Below are positions 39,701 to 47,213 of a stretch of DNA of 64,000 bases, piece after piece. The DNA is taken from IMG/VR virus record IMGVR_UViG_3300034066_001346, positions 32,798-96,797 of that record; one strand, given 5' to 3'. Within the stretch, counting starts at the first letter, position 1; each line of letters starts with the position of its first letter. Both the position numbers and the translations under genes were made by a program. Below the pieces are notes generated by a model that had not been told where the DNA came from, did no database searches, and saw only the letters and a program-made list of their open reading frames with translations. The stretch is from a virus.

Positions 39701-40037
39701 CTGTTCCAATATCTGACCAATTAGAGTCATCTGGTGAACTTTGCCAAACATATGTAACTCCAGTTGCATTGTTCCAAGAGTATCTGGTAGATGTTATTGT
39801 AACGAATGTGGAATCATTCATTATATTATTAGATGCATTTATTCCGCCGCTTAAAGATATTGTTGATCTTGATTGCACTGTTGGCGTTATAACAGCTGTA
39901 AAAAAATCTGACCATACATTAGCTGCAGTCTTTACTCTTCCCTTTATTACATCTGACCATGTGCTTATAGCAGTTTTAACTCTTAACTCAGTAACATTAG
40001 CCCAGGTAGAAGATCCAGTTTTAACTCTTATCGGCAT
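36711..40037 (-). CDS. Large tail fibre/adhesin with CBM-like and InlB-like repeats
   Basis: 1108 residues. Order: three short RVKT-x-x-x-W repeats at the N-terminus (4-46), Ig/FN3-like beta domains (50-230), two or three W-x-A-S-x-x-Y-x-x-G repeats like chitin-binding CBM5/12 (about 285-420), an FN3-like domain (about 480-580), then five InlB-type (Flg_new) beta-grasp repeats with WNANGGTGG and FAGWNTAANGTG motifs (about 590-980), and a C-terminal beta domain. Such repeats bind surface carbohydrate. It is most likely the receptor-binding fibre. Two of the repeats are identical in DNA over 214 bases. Confidence 0.8.
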   Translation of the reverse strand: MPIRVKTGSSTWANVTELRVKTAISTWSDVIKGRVKTAANVWSDFFTAVITPTVQSRSTISLSGGINASNNIMNDSTFVTITSTRYSWNNATGVTYVWQSSPDDSNWSDIGTAQSTTNPASGSSSSSLALTLSPSYFTSGPDMYFRFKFMATNSTYGTNASSESLSKLVSYYGTPIPQSPYPEITGSTTVGNNAFGNIGVWTNSPTSYDYRWYFMSGSTSYPLTFAQARSVSNKTLSGFSASLLTSTNHGYKVNDQLIISGMDSLFNGTHTITSRTNSTVSFTLPTPTAWSASTAYSIGSLVSFSGNAYYASISMPAPTLFSASSAYNVGDNAWDGFTRYRCIQAMSAVSAWSSSSNYPTGSIVSHNGTRWRAEQNSGMGYVIPGTSTPVGAQTPSSTNTTYWSEINVRLSSTSYWANANPNNSSYWTIQSFSGTSASGTTTAPNYYEGSSLSSQSFSLVTPTVDYRSQLNMIDKALYFAVKAYNPATLSPSEYSVYKLVYGVPVITVGTITAGSTTASIPYTHSYMTSYDIDIKYAGTSISTYPRVVTSPSTPISVSGLTAPRDYTYSITPKNGEGTSGVIKTGTFSTILEQWTITWSANGGTGGGSTTQNRGVSHTAPSPGTRDGFDFVHYRNPATGIDILYTVSDGGTFNPDSDLTFAAVWTAKTYAVTYNANGGTGAPASQTKIHGTNLTLSSTAPTRATVGSTQYTFAGWNTAANGTGTSYAAGATYTLNAPLSLFAQWTVTNLTWTITWNANGGTGGGSTTQNRGVSHTAPSPGTREGFNFSNWRNPATGFDVLYTVNDGGTFNPTGDLTFGAVWSAKTYAVTYNANGGTGAPASQTKIHGTNLTLSSTAPTRATVGSTQYTFAGWNTAANGTGTSYAAGATYTLNAALSLFAQWTETTLTWTITWNANGGTGGADTTRARGLAHTAPLVTRGGFTFSSWRHPASGDLLYSVGSQGTFTPTSSLNFFAQWTAVQPTPTVSTIRASTTGRSGSSPNFVFANPKATFNFTFTNTTSCTIYLDRSADGITWTEGVANNLAVSNNAISLSTSLPSGTTSTSGNFYYRARVNAWSGATQTGNSTGIKTSSSVRNTTTPVNNALLSFA
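37360..37573 (-). repeat. 214-bp exact repeat in the fibre gene, copy 1
   Basis: Identical base for base to 37831-38044, offset 471 bases (157 codons, in frame). It encodes a Flg_new/InlB-like repeat. Flanking repeat units have diverged, so the identity points to recent duplication or gene conversion. Confidence 0.9.
37831..38044 (-). repeat. 214-bp exact repeat in the fibre gene, copy 2
   Basis: Second copy of 37360-37573. Sequence diverges immediately on both sides of the two copies. Confidence 0.9.
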
Positions 40038-40046
40038 ATATTTAAC

Positions 40047-42059
40047 CTAAGCATATTGCAGCCAAACATCTCCTATGTTGCCAGTACCAGAGGTGGCTCC
40101 GATTAATGTATTTCTAATCCATATATTTCTAATATTTTTTGTTGAAGTTCCGCCTACTTCTGTATCTATGTTAACAGAATTATTTGTACCAGAAAGAGTT
40201 AGGTTTCCAGTAACCCTTAAAGATGAGTCTATCAGAACGCCGTTTAGTGCAGTTATATCTACATATCCTGCTGTTTCCATGTAAATACTTTTATCAGCAG
40301 ATATCTTTCCACCGCTAATAGTTATCGTGTTATTAGAGTATGCACCTGGCGATCCAATTGCTGAAAATGAACCAGATGCAATAATGTTATTTGCCCTAAT
40401 AGAAGCATCTGATGCATTGATTAAAACATATTTACCAGTTGTGTCATATGCATAAATACCATGTGTAGATGTAACTCCACCAGCTGTTACCGCTGAGGAA
40501 AATGCTCCAATTTCAATCGCAGCGTTTGGAGTTACTCCATCTACTGCATAACTTTTGATAACTCTGAGCTGTCCAGTAACTGTTGGTGAACCAACACTTA
40601 TTGCTCCAGTAAAGTTACCCGCTTTAGCATTAATAGTTCCAGTTACTGATAAAGTTGTGCCATTCCATGATAGATTATCTGTTGCGCTGCCAATTTTTAT
40701 AACAGCCGCATTATCTGCCACCGTATTACCAGATACATACCAATAGTTATTTGTACTTAAATATAAACCCTTGTTAACATTGTTTCCGCCAATTCCATAA
40801 CCAAGCTTCATGTCTCCAGCAGTTAAAGCCTTTGTTCCAGTTATTGATCCCGTAAATGATGGTACAGTTACTGTTGTATTAGACCAAGTAGAAGAAACAT
40901 TATCGTATTCATCATAAACCGACAAGCCAACTTCATATGTTTGTCCAGCAAGAAGTCCGTACAAAAATGTAGACGTAGTTGTTCTTCCTGGAATAGACAT
41001 AAATGTATACCCACCAGAACTTCCATTTATTCTAAATCTTATTTTATATCCAAGGGTTGTGGTATCAGAATTTTGAGTCCATGTAAAAGGAACTTTATAG
41101 TTAAAGTCAAAAAGCCCGTCGCCATCAACCGATGGTGTGCCAGGAGTTATTACGCTACTATTTGATGGAGCAGTGGCATCGTAGCCACTTGGACTTAGCG
41201 ATGCAACAGATTTTACATTAGAGTATAAAGAGTATGTTCCATCCTTTACCTTATGTCTTATTCTTACATACTTTGTATTTAAATCAGAAACATAGTATGC
41301 GCTTATTGGGCTTTGTCCATAAGTCATTAACGAGTAAGTGCCGCCGAGTGTGGTTGATTGATAAACTTCTGTATAAAGATATGACTCTGATTCGCCTGGG
41401 TCTGTAAATGGATTTACGTAAACAAAGTACCCGTCAAGTCTTGCTGATAGATTCCATGAAGCGTCATCAATTGCCTTATCAGTTAATGTACTTCCGTTAG
41501 ATGCCGTTGTAAAAGATAGACCTGAGCTGACGCCATCATCATTTACTGTTTTAATAACTCCAGAAAAAGCTTTAGGAACATGCTTTGAATTTCCAGAACT
41601 TCTCCAAGTATCCATCCTTGCTTCTGTTAATTCAAACTTTTGTCTAGTTTGAGATGGATCCACATTCTGAGTAAATTTACCAGTAGTCAAAACTCCGCTA
41701 CCATTTAGAGCAGACAAAGATATCTCAAAACTTTTAGCTCTGTTTGCCAGTACACCATCAACTAACTCTTCTGGCCTGTCGAAACTTATAAATAGAGTGT
41801 TGCCTTTCCACTCACTGGATATATTTGCAACATTTGGTACTGAGACTCCAGGTGTTGTAACTTCAAACACAGCAGAATAATCGCTTATAGTTTTATCTTC
41901 ATACACCCATGCAAATTGCATCTTGTAATCGGTGTCTAGGTTTAAGTCAGTTAATACTACGTCAATATAATCTTTATCGTCTTGAATTTGACTAACATCA
42001 TTTAAGAGGTCTGGCGGAACATATCCCGCACCTCCATTCTTAACGATTGGGTTTGCCAT
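40047..42059 (-). CDS. Tail tip/fibre protein with FN3-like domains
   Basis: 670 residues. FN3-like strands near the N-terminus (LNLDTDYKMQFAWVYED) and at about 200-390 (YKIRFRINGSSGG, YEVGLSVYDEYDNVSS). The C-terminal part (about 440-640) has SVTGTINAKAGNFTGAISVG and repeated SG-x-I-x-A elements, as in the stalk of central tail-tip proteins such as lambda J-type fibres. No enzymatic motif. It follows the hub and minor tail genes, supporting a tip/fibre role. Confidence 0.7.
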   Translation of the reverse strand: MANPIVKNGGAGYVPPDLLNDVSQIQDDKDYIDVVLTDLNLDTDYKMQFAWVYEDKTISDYSAVFEVTTPGVSVPNVANISSEWKGNTLFISFDRPEELVDGVLANRAKSFEISLSALNGSGVLTTGKFTQNVDPSQTRQKFELTEARMDTWRSSGNSKHVPKAFSGVIKTVNDDGVSSGLSFTTASNGSTLTDKAIDDASWNLSARLDGYFVYVNPFTDPGESESYLYTEVYQSTTLGGTYSLMTYGQSPISAYYVSDLNTKYVRIRHKVKDGTYSLYSNVKSVASLSPSGYDATAPSNSSVITPGTPSVDGDGLFDFNYKVPFTWTQNSDTTTLGYKIRFRINGSSGGYTFMSIPGRTTTSTFLYGLLAGQTYEVGLSVYDEYDNVSSTWSNTTVTVPSFTGSITGTKALTAGDMKLGYGIGGNNVNKGLYLSTNNYWYVSGNTVADNAAVIKIGSATDNLSWNGTTLSVTGTINAKAGNFTGAISVGSPTVTGQLRVIKSYAVDGVTPNAAIEIGAFSSAVTAGGVTSTHGIYAYDTTGKYVLINASDASIRANNIIASGSFSAIGSPGAYSNNTITISGGKISADKSIYMETAGYVDITALNGVLIDSSLRVTGNLTLSGTNNSVNIDTEVGGTSTKNIRNIWIRNTLIGATSGTGNIGDVWLQYA

Positions 42060-43012
42060 TAGAAGGATAGATCCAATCTATACTCTATGTCGACTTGTCT
42101 TCCAGCTAATTTGTTTAATGGCGTTGCAAGAGATGATCTACTTATTAATCCATATGAAGGATCAAATGTGTCCTCATCATTAATTCTAATTCCATCAAAA
42201 TATGCAGAAGTTGCTCCGCCTGAATCTGATGTAACAACTATTCCAATTTTAGATATTGCTTTTGCGTCTGGATTATTGATAGGATTATTCAACATTGTTC
42301 CTAGGGCAACTGATTTAATTCTATCTCCAGCAGACCCATCTCCAGTAACTTGTGCCTCATAGTAATCTGTTGCTGAGCTATAAAATCTAATTTTAATATT
42401 TGCAAGATTGGCGTCTGCTTCATAAAATGCAAACGACAGCGTATCATTTACGCTATATCCAGATATATCTAAATTGTTTACAGATGTATTATATTGAATA
42501 GAAGATGATGATCCAGATGTAGACATCTGAACTAAATACTTTCCAATTCTTGGATTGTTAGATGTTACTATTGGCGGGAATGTTACTCCATCTGAAGATA
42601 GAGTCCATAATGTATTATCTTCAAAGTCTGCCAGGAACTTGTCATCATAGTTATTTACTGATGATCTGAGTCCTGGATATATACCGACTTCCTTTACAAT
42701 TCCCTCCACATCTTGAGGAATAGTTGTTTTATAAATAACAGAATAATTAAATCCACCTAATCCATCAGATTGTATATCTATTCCTCCATATGAAATTGGT
42801 AGTCTATAAAATTCAAATCCAAGTCTGCTGTTGCTGGGGGATACTGCATAGTCTGAATCATTTGCTATTCCCAGGGCCATATCTTTAGAATCAAACGGCA
42901 CGTTTCCAGCGATATAGCTGGTTAGGAATCGCTTGCCGAACTTTGTTATTATGTTATCTGAACGATAAATTTCTTTTCCGTCTTCATAAAATATATATGT
43001 GCCCTTTATCAT
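42059..43012 (-). CDS. Minor tail protein with jelly-roll-like domain
   Basis: 317 residues. The N-terminus (GTYIFYEDGKEIYRSDNIIT, then TKFGKRFLTSYIAG) is of a kind common in phage tail-fibre connectors. The middle (about 150-270, IQYNTSVNNLDISGYSVND) reads like a carbohydrate-binding jelly roll. The end returns to DIEYRLDLSF. Sits between two fibre genes with one-base overlaps. Called by context. Confidence 0.6.
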   Translation of the reverse strand: MIKGTYIFYEDGKEIYRSDNIITKFGKRFLTSYIAGNVPFDSKDMALGIANDSDYAVSPSNSRLGFEFYRLPISYGGIDIQSDGLGGFNYSVIYKTTIPQDVEGIVKEVGIYPGLRSSVNNYDDKFLADFEDNTLWTLSSDGVTFPPIVTSNNPRIGKYLVQMSTSGSSSSIQYNTSVNNLDISGYSVNDTLSFAFYEADANLANIKIRFYSSATDYYEAQVTGDGSAGDRIKSVALGTMLNNPINNPDAKAISKIGIVVTSDSGGATSAYFDGIRINDEDTFDPSYGLISRSSLATPLNKLAGRQVDIEYRLDLSF

Positions 43013-43362
43013 TACTCTCCACCACTTCCTGTTGGAACTGCAATTCTTGCATCCATTCCAGACAAAACCTGACCACTACTATTTCTAATTCTAATAACTA
43101 ATTTAGCTTTTGTTTTATTTGTCTTTGTATCCACATAAACACTTTTTGTGACAGACTCTATATCTGACAGCTGAGGTATTTTATTAGGCTCTCCTGGGCC
43201 TCCTGTGCCCTCTATCAAGCCTTCTACTGCGCCACCTAAAGGCAGCGGAGTATATCTAATATACTTCTGATTCATATAATATGCATCTGAAGTACCTGGA
43301 GAAATAACTGGTTCAGAGTTTTGGGTTATATCTAAATTACTTATTCTTGGTGTGGTAGCCAT
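43012..43362 (-). CDS. Small minor tail protein
   Basis: 116 residues, Pro/Gly-rich N-terminal half and a beta strand pair (SVYVDTKTNKTKAKLVIRIR). Its ATG lies six bases after TGGTATAAT, so it heads a separate, probably leaderless message for the fibre genes. Function otherwise unknown. Confidence 0.6.
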   Translation of the reverse strand: MATTPRISNLDITQNSEPVISPGTSDAYYMNQKYIRYTPLPLGGAVEGLIEGTGGPGEPNKIPQLSDIESVTKSVYVDTKTNKTKAKLVIRIRNSSGQVLSGMDARIAVPTGSGGE

Positions 43363-43368
43363 TTATTT

Positions 43369-43377
43369 ATTATACCA
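43369..43377 (-). promoter_or_regulatory. Extended -10 promoter of the fibre genes, leaderless geometry
   Basis: TGGTATAAT (43377-43369), six bases, then the ATG at 43362. No ribosome site upstream of the ATG. It would give the fibre genes transcripts independent of the tail operon. Confidence 0.6.
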
Positions 43378-43385
43378 TTTATCAA

Positions 43386-46300
43386 CTATAGTGTTCTACA
43401 CACTATTGAAGTTGACAGCCCCTCTGAATATGAATGATCTACATTCGTTACTATAAATTTTTGTGTTGTGCCATCTAAGCCATGATAGTCATACTTTATT
43501 GATATTACATCTCCAACAGAAATAAGTGGGTTGCCAAACATTTCTAAAGACGAGACCATCTGTTTTTTAGCCCACTGTGTTTTAATCCACTTCGCAAGGT
43601 TAATGACATCAGTATTATTTTGAAGCCATTGAGAAGAAAATATAACTGGCTCTTCTGATGTAAATTCATTTGAAGAGTCATCTACATATTCTAATACGCC
43701 TGACTTAGTAACAGTCTTGCCGCCTACATAAAAAGAATATGTGTCTCCATCATCTAGCGGTATATATGTTCCAGAATTATTTAAAACATATGCCTCTGCA
43801 GAAAATGGAGTGGTTCTTGAACCAATAACTGTAGCAAACTTATTTGCTCCAGTTGAAGGCCAAAGTGGGTAGGCTGGCCTACTGCTATATTTAATATCGA
43901 CTTTTCTTATTTCTCTTGCAATTATTCCAAACTCTTCTACCTGACCCTTTATCGGCTCAGTGTCTGTTGATTGGTTTAAAACCTTTTCTCCATATAAGAA
44001 TTGAAGAGAATTGCTTGAAAACTTTCCACTATACAGATTATATGTGTACTTCGCATTATATTGTGGCTCTGTGGTTTTTATTCCATAAACATAATCAAAT
44101 TTAGTTGTTCCAGTTGTAGATATCATAGCAAGTATGTTTGTTGGAGATAGTATTGGATTTTCTGTAGTCTTTGTATCTATTGCATCGACTTGATATCCAT
44201 TTACATAAACTGTTATTGTATTTGCCAAACTAGTTGACTTTACTCTTATATCTAATCTGTATGAATCTCCGCCATAAATTCCAGAAAGCTTAACCTGCTC
44301 TGTCTGACTATCATCTAATCTTTGTATTGTGTTGTTGCTAACCTTTAATATTGAAAGCTCATTTTTTGAAGACATTGCTGAAGATTTTGCGCTTGTATCA
44401 ATTTTTACTATATATCCAGAGCTTGCATTAGAAGACATAAAGAAACCAAATGCTCCGCCAGCAATTGGATCATTTATATTGTTTTCCATAAACATTGTTG
44501 TTCCAAATGTATAGTACTGGTCGGTACCAGAAGTTGGCATAGATGTAAAAGCCTTATATGCTAAAGAGTAGTCAGTTTTTGAAGGAGAATTGTTTGTGAC
44601 ACAGAATAAAGATCTTGCTGCAGCTACACTATTTTTATCATTAAGAACTCCCTTTTGCAAGAATCCGCTTGCTGCATTAATTCCTTCTATAGTATTTGTG
44701 TTTACTGCTCCTGGTAATCCATACTTTATAGATGAATTATTTGATGCAGTTGAAGTTCCAGTACCATCCCATGCCTTGTCTACTGTTGTCCATGAAGATA
44801 TGATATCTTTTGAACCAACCTTGTGATCTCCTAGTGGTGTTGAAAATGCTTGTCTTGCTTTAATTCTATATCGCCCTGTTGGTCTAAAAAATGCCGTCTC
44901 TGGCTTTGTGTAATCTTGTGCGCCAGCTTTTGCTAGTGCTCTGTATTTAAATACATCGCTTTCATTTTCAATTACAACATCTACCCAATTTGTGCTACCA
45001 ATTGGCTGGTAAGTATATTCAACAGCATCGTATTCAATTATCTCTGAGTTAATCAGTAGGTAGCCGTTAAATGAGAAAAGAGACTGTATGTTAGTGTTAT
45101 CGTCTGTCACTATTGGAAGAAGCTTAACCCAGCTATTTGGTCCAGCCGCTTGGGAAGATAAAAGATCTTCGTCTAAAGATAATGCGCCTAGATAGGCTGT
45201 TGGAGATTTCCAAATCGGACTGTTGTCTTGAATGTAATTTGATGTAAGTGCGCTTTGCCATCTTACAATAACTTTATTTGCAGAAGGAAGATCTTGTTTT
45301 GACATAGATACTATGTTTGGAAGAATTGTAATTATATTTGGAGATGACCCTTCTTGTAGATCATCATATGTTGCTTTCCAATCAACGTCTCTATCTCTGT
45401 ATAAAAAATCTCTAGTGTAAAATTGAAGAACGTTGTTTTCATCAAATACAGCAGTCATCTGAGTATCTCTACATATTTGTTGCAATGTTTCCCAAACAGT
45501 TGTAGAGTCGTCTGTCCACCAGTAGGCTGGAGATATTATACTTTTTTCTAAATTTAAATCTGGGTGAATATTAATATTGTAATTAGTAAATCCAATATTA
45601 TCTAGAAGTCTTCTAATAATAGCAGTAACAGAATATCCCTCACAAAATATATCTGGGCAAACAATCTCCTGTAATATCTTTGCTCCGTCTAAACATTCTA
45701 CATCTACATTTCCATATTCAGATATAGACCAGCTATCCATAAAGAATTTGCCCTGATTAATGATGTCATACTTTTCAGATGTTCCATATGCTCCATCTGC
45801 ATGATAAACTTTAAAATGTGGCTTAACTTCAGCTAGCTTATAAAAATAAATTTTACCATCTTCAAATTCTGTAGTTGACTTTATGTAAGATACAGACTTT
45901 ATAGAATCTTCATTATACCTATTCATTTGCATTGAAAGAGAGTTTGCGGATATATATCCTACTGGCAATGTATCTCTTGATGAAGATGAGCTTTCTTTTA
46001 ATATATCAAATGCCTCTACGTCTGATGATACGTCAATAACATACTTTGGTGCCACCTCAATTATTCCAACATACTCGTTTGAAGAAACATCAATTGATAG
46101 CCCAACTTTATTTATTGCAATCCGTGCTGATGTATTTAGGTCTGCTTCATTTTTTGACCACCCAGTGCCAGTATAATATATAGTTAAAGAACCAGCATCA
46201 TAATTCTTTTTATTATCTGTTTTAAATGGCTTTATGTCTGAAGACGTTCCAGTAAGAAGTGTTTGAGATGATCCACCTGGCACTGTTCCACTAATTGTCC

Positions 46301-46745
46301 ATGAGGCTGGAAGTGAATGAGATATTTCAAACTTAACAACTATCTTATTTACAAAAATAGTTTTAGGATATGAAATAGATAAGGTTGTATCTTGTCCAAT
46401 TGGAGTTATAAAGTATTTATAATATGTGTTCGCTCCTGGAATATAAACTCTATAGTCTTTTGAATAGGATACATTTACTGGATTAGCCCATTCTTGAGAA
46501 TTAACATCTCCGTTTATATAATATTTAATTCCTGCAAGTTCTGGTCTAATTGGCTTTACAATTGTATCTACTGGGAAAAGCTTTTGAAATGGCTTAGCAT
46601 TATTAATTGTTTTATACTCTGCTCCAGTAACAACTATATTGTTAACCATAGAGTTAAGATTATATTCTATTAAACAACCCGCATTTATTTTTATTGCATG
46701 GTTTGTTTTCAATACTTTTTTTAATGCATCTGAGGCGGGAATCAT
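43386..46745 (-). CDS. Tail hub/minor tail protein
   Basis: 1119 residues. The N-terminal third contains hub-like beta domains with PVGYISANSLSMQMNRYNED and WWTDDSTTVWETLQQICRDT (a pattern of gp27/minor tail hubs). A concanavalin/LamG-like insertion (about 770-890: FGTTMFMENN, GGDSYRLDIRVKSTS, TVYVNGYQVDAI) interrupts it. The C-terminus (MFGNPLISVGDVISIKYDYH, then FIVTNVDHSYSEG) is typical of hub proteins after the insertion. Placed between the distal tail and fibre genes. It should form the tail tip ring. Confidence 0.75.
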   Translation of the reverse strand: MIPASDALKKVLKTNHAIKINAGCLIEYNLNSMVNNIVVTGAEYKTINNAKPFQKLFPVDTIVKPIRPELAGIKYYINGDVNSQEWANPVNVSYSKDYRVYIPGANTYYKYFITPIGQDTTLSISYPKTIFVNKIVVKFEISHSLPASWTISGTVPGGSSQTLLTGTSSDIKPFKTDNKKNYDAGSLTIYYTGTGWSKNEADLNTSARIAINKVGLSIDVSSNEYVGIIEVAPKYVIDVSSDVEAFDILKESSSSSRDTLPVGYISANSLSMQMNRYNEDSIKSVSYIKSTTEFEDGKIYFYKLAEVKPHFKVYHADGAYGTSEKYDIINQGKFFMDSWSISEYGNVDVECLDGAKILQEIVCPDIFCEGYSVTAIIRRLLDNIGFTNYNINIHPDLNLEKSIISPAYWWTDDSTTVWETLQQICRDTQMTAVFDENNVLQFYTRDFLYRDRDVDWKATYDDLQEGSSPNIITILPNIVSMSKQDLPSANKVIVRWQSALTSNYIQDNSPIWKSPTAYLGALSLDEDLLSSQAAGPNSWVKLLPIVTDDNTNIQSLFSFNGYLLINSEIIEYDAVEYTYQPIGSTNWVDVVIENESDVFKYRALAKAGAQDYTKPETAFFRPTGRYRIKARQAFSTPLGDHKVGSKDIISSWTTVDKAWDGTGTSTASNNSSIKYGLPGAVNTNTIEGINAASGFLQKGVLNDKNSVAAARSLFCVTNNSPSKTDYSLAYKAFTSMPTSGTDQYYTFGTTMFMENNINDPIAGGAFGFFMSSNASSGYIVKIDTSAKSSAMSSKNELSILKVSNNTIQRLDDSQTEQVKLSGIYGGDSYRLDIRVKSTSLANTITVYVNGYQVDAIDTKTTENPILSPTNILAMISTTGTTKFDYVYGIKTTEPQYNAKYTYNLYSGKFSSNSLQFLYGEKVLNQSTDTEPIKGQVEEFGIIAREIRKVDIKYSSRPAYPLWPSTGANKFATVIGSRTTPFSAEAYVLNNSGTYIPLDDGDTYSFYVGGKTVTKSGVLEYVDDSSNEFTSEEPVIFSSQWLQNNTDVINLAKWIKTQWAKKQMVSSLEMFGNPLISVGDVISIKYDYHGLDGTTQKFIVTNVDHSYSEGLSTSIVCRTL

Positions 46746-47213
46746 TTAAACCTCTTCCAGAGATAAAGACACATTCCAATGAGGTTGTATACCACGCTTT
46801 ACAATTGTAAAAGTTGCTTCTGTACATGAAACATTATATTCTTCATAACCAGATGACTCTTGGCTTGTTCCAGTCTTTGCCATATTTACTCTTATTTTAA
46901 AGGTTCCCGTTCCGCCATTTTTATAAAATTCTCTTAAATCTTCTGCTCCCCATGCACCATCAACGGTTAAAGTTCTATATGAAGGAAGCATTTCCCAACT
47001 TAGATTAAATGATTTCTTATCTGCAACATGGTACTTTCTTAAAGTACCATTTGACATTCTTCTTTTAGATTCAATTCTTTGTGTTCCAATTGTAAATTCT
47101 GATCTATTGTGCTCTGTAACTTTGTTCCAAGCTAATGAAGTTCCAGCTGGAGTTGCTAATAAATCTTTAGCTTCAATTAATAATATTGAGCCTCTTGGCA
47201 TCATCATGCTCAT
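46746..47213 (-). CDS. Distal-tail-like protein
   Basis: 155 residues, beta-rich: TEHNRSEFTIGTQRIESKRR, KKSFNLSWEMLPS, GTGTFKIRVNMAKT. Length and position directly after the tape measure suggest a small distal tail (Dit-like) protein. It overlaps the tape-measure stop by four bases. No decisive motif. Confidence 0.6.
   Translation of the reverse strand: MSMMMPRGSILLIEAKDLLATPAGTSLAWNKVTEHNRSEFTIGTQRIESKRRMSNGTLRKYHVADKKSFNLSWEMLPSYRTLTVDGAWGAEDLREFYKNGGTGTFKIRVNMAKTGTSQESSGYEEYNVSCTEATFTIVKRGIQPHWNVSLSLEEV

Noticed and set aside
36711-40037. Diversity-generating retroelement in the fibre gene
   Set aside because: No reverse transcriptase gene, no template/variable pair with adenine-biased differences; the repeat copies are identical.
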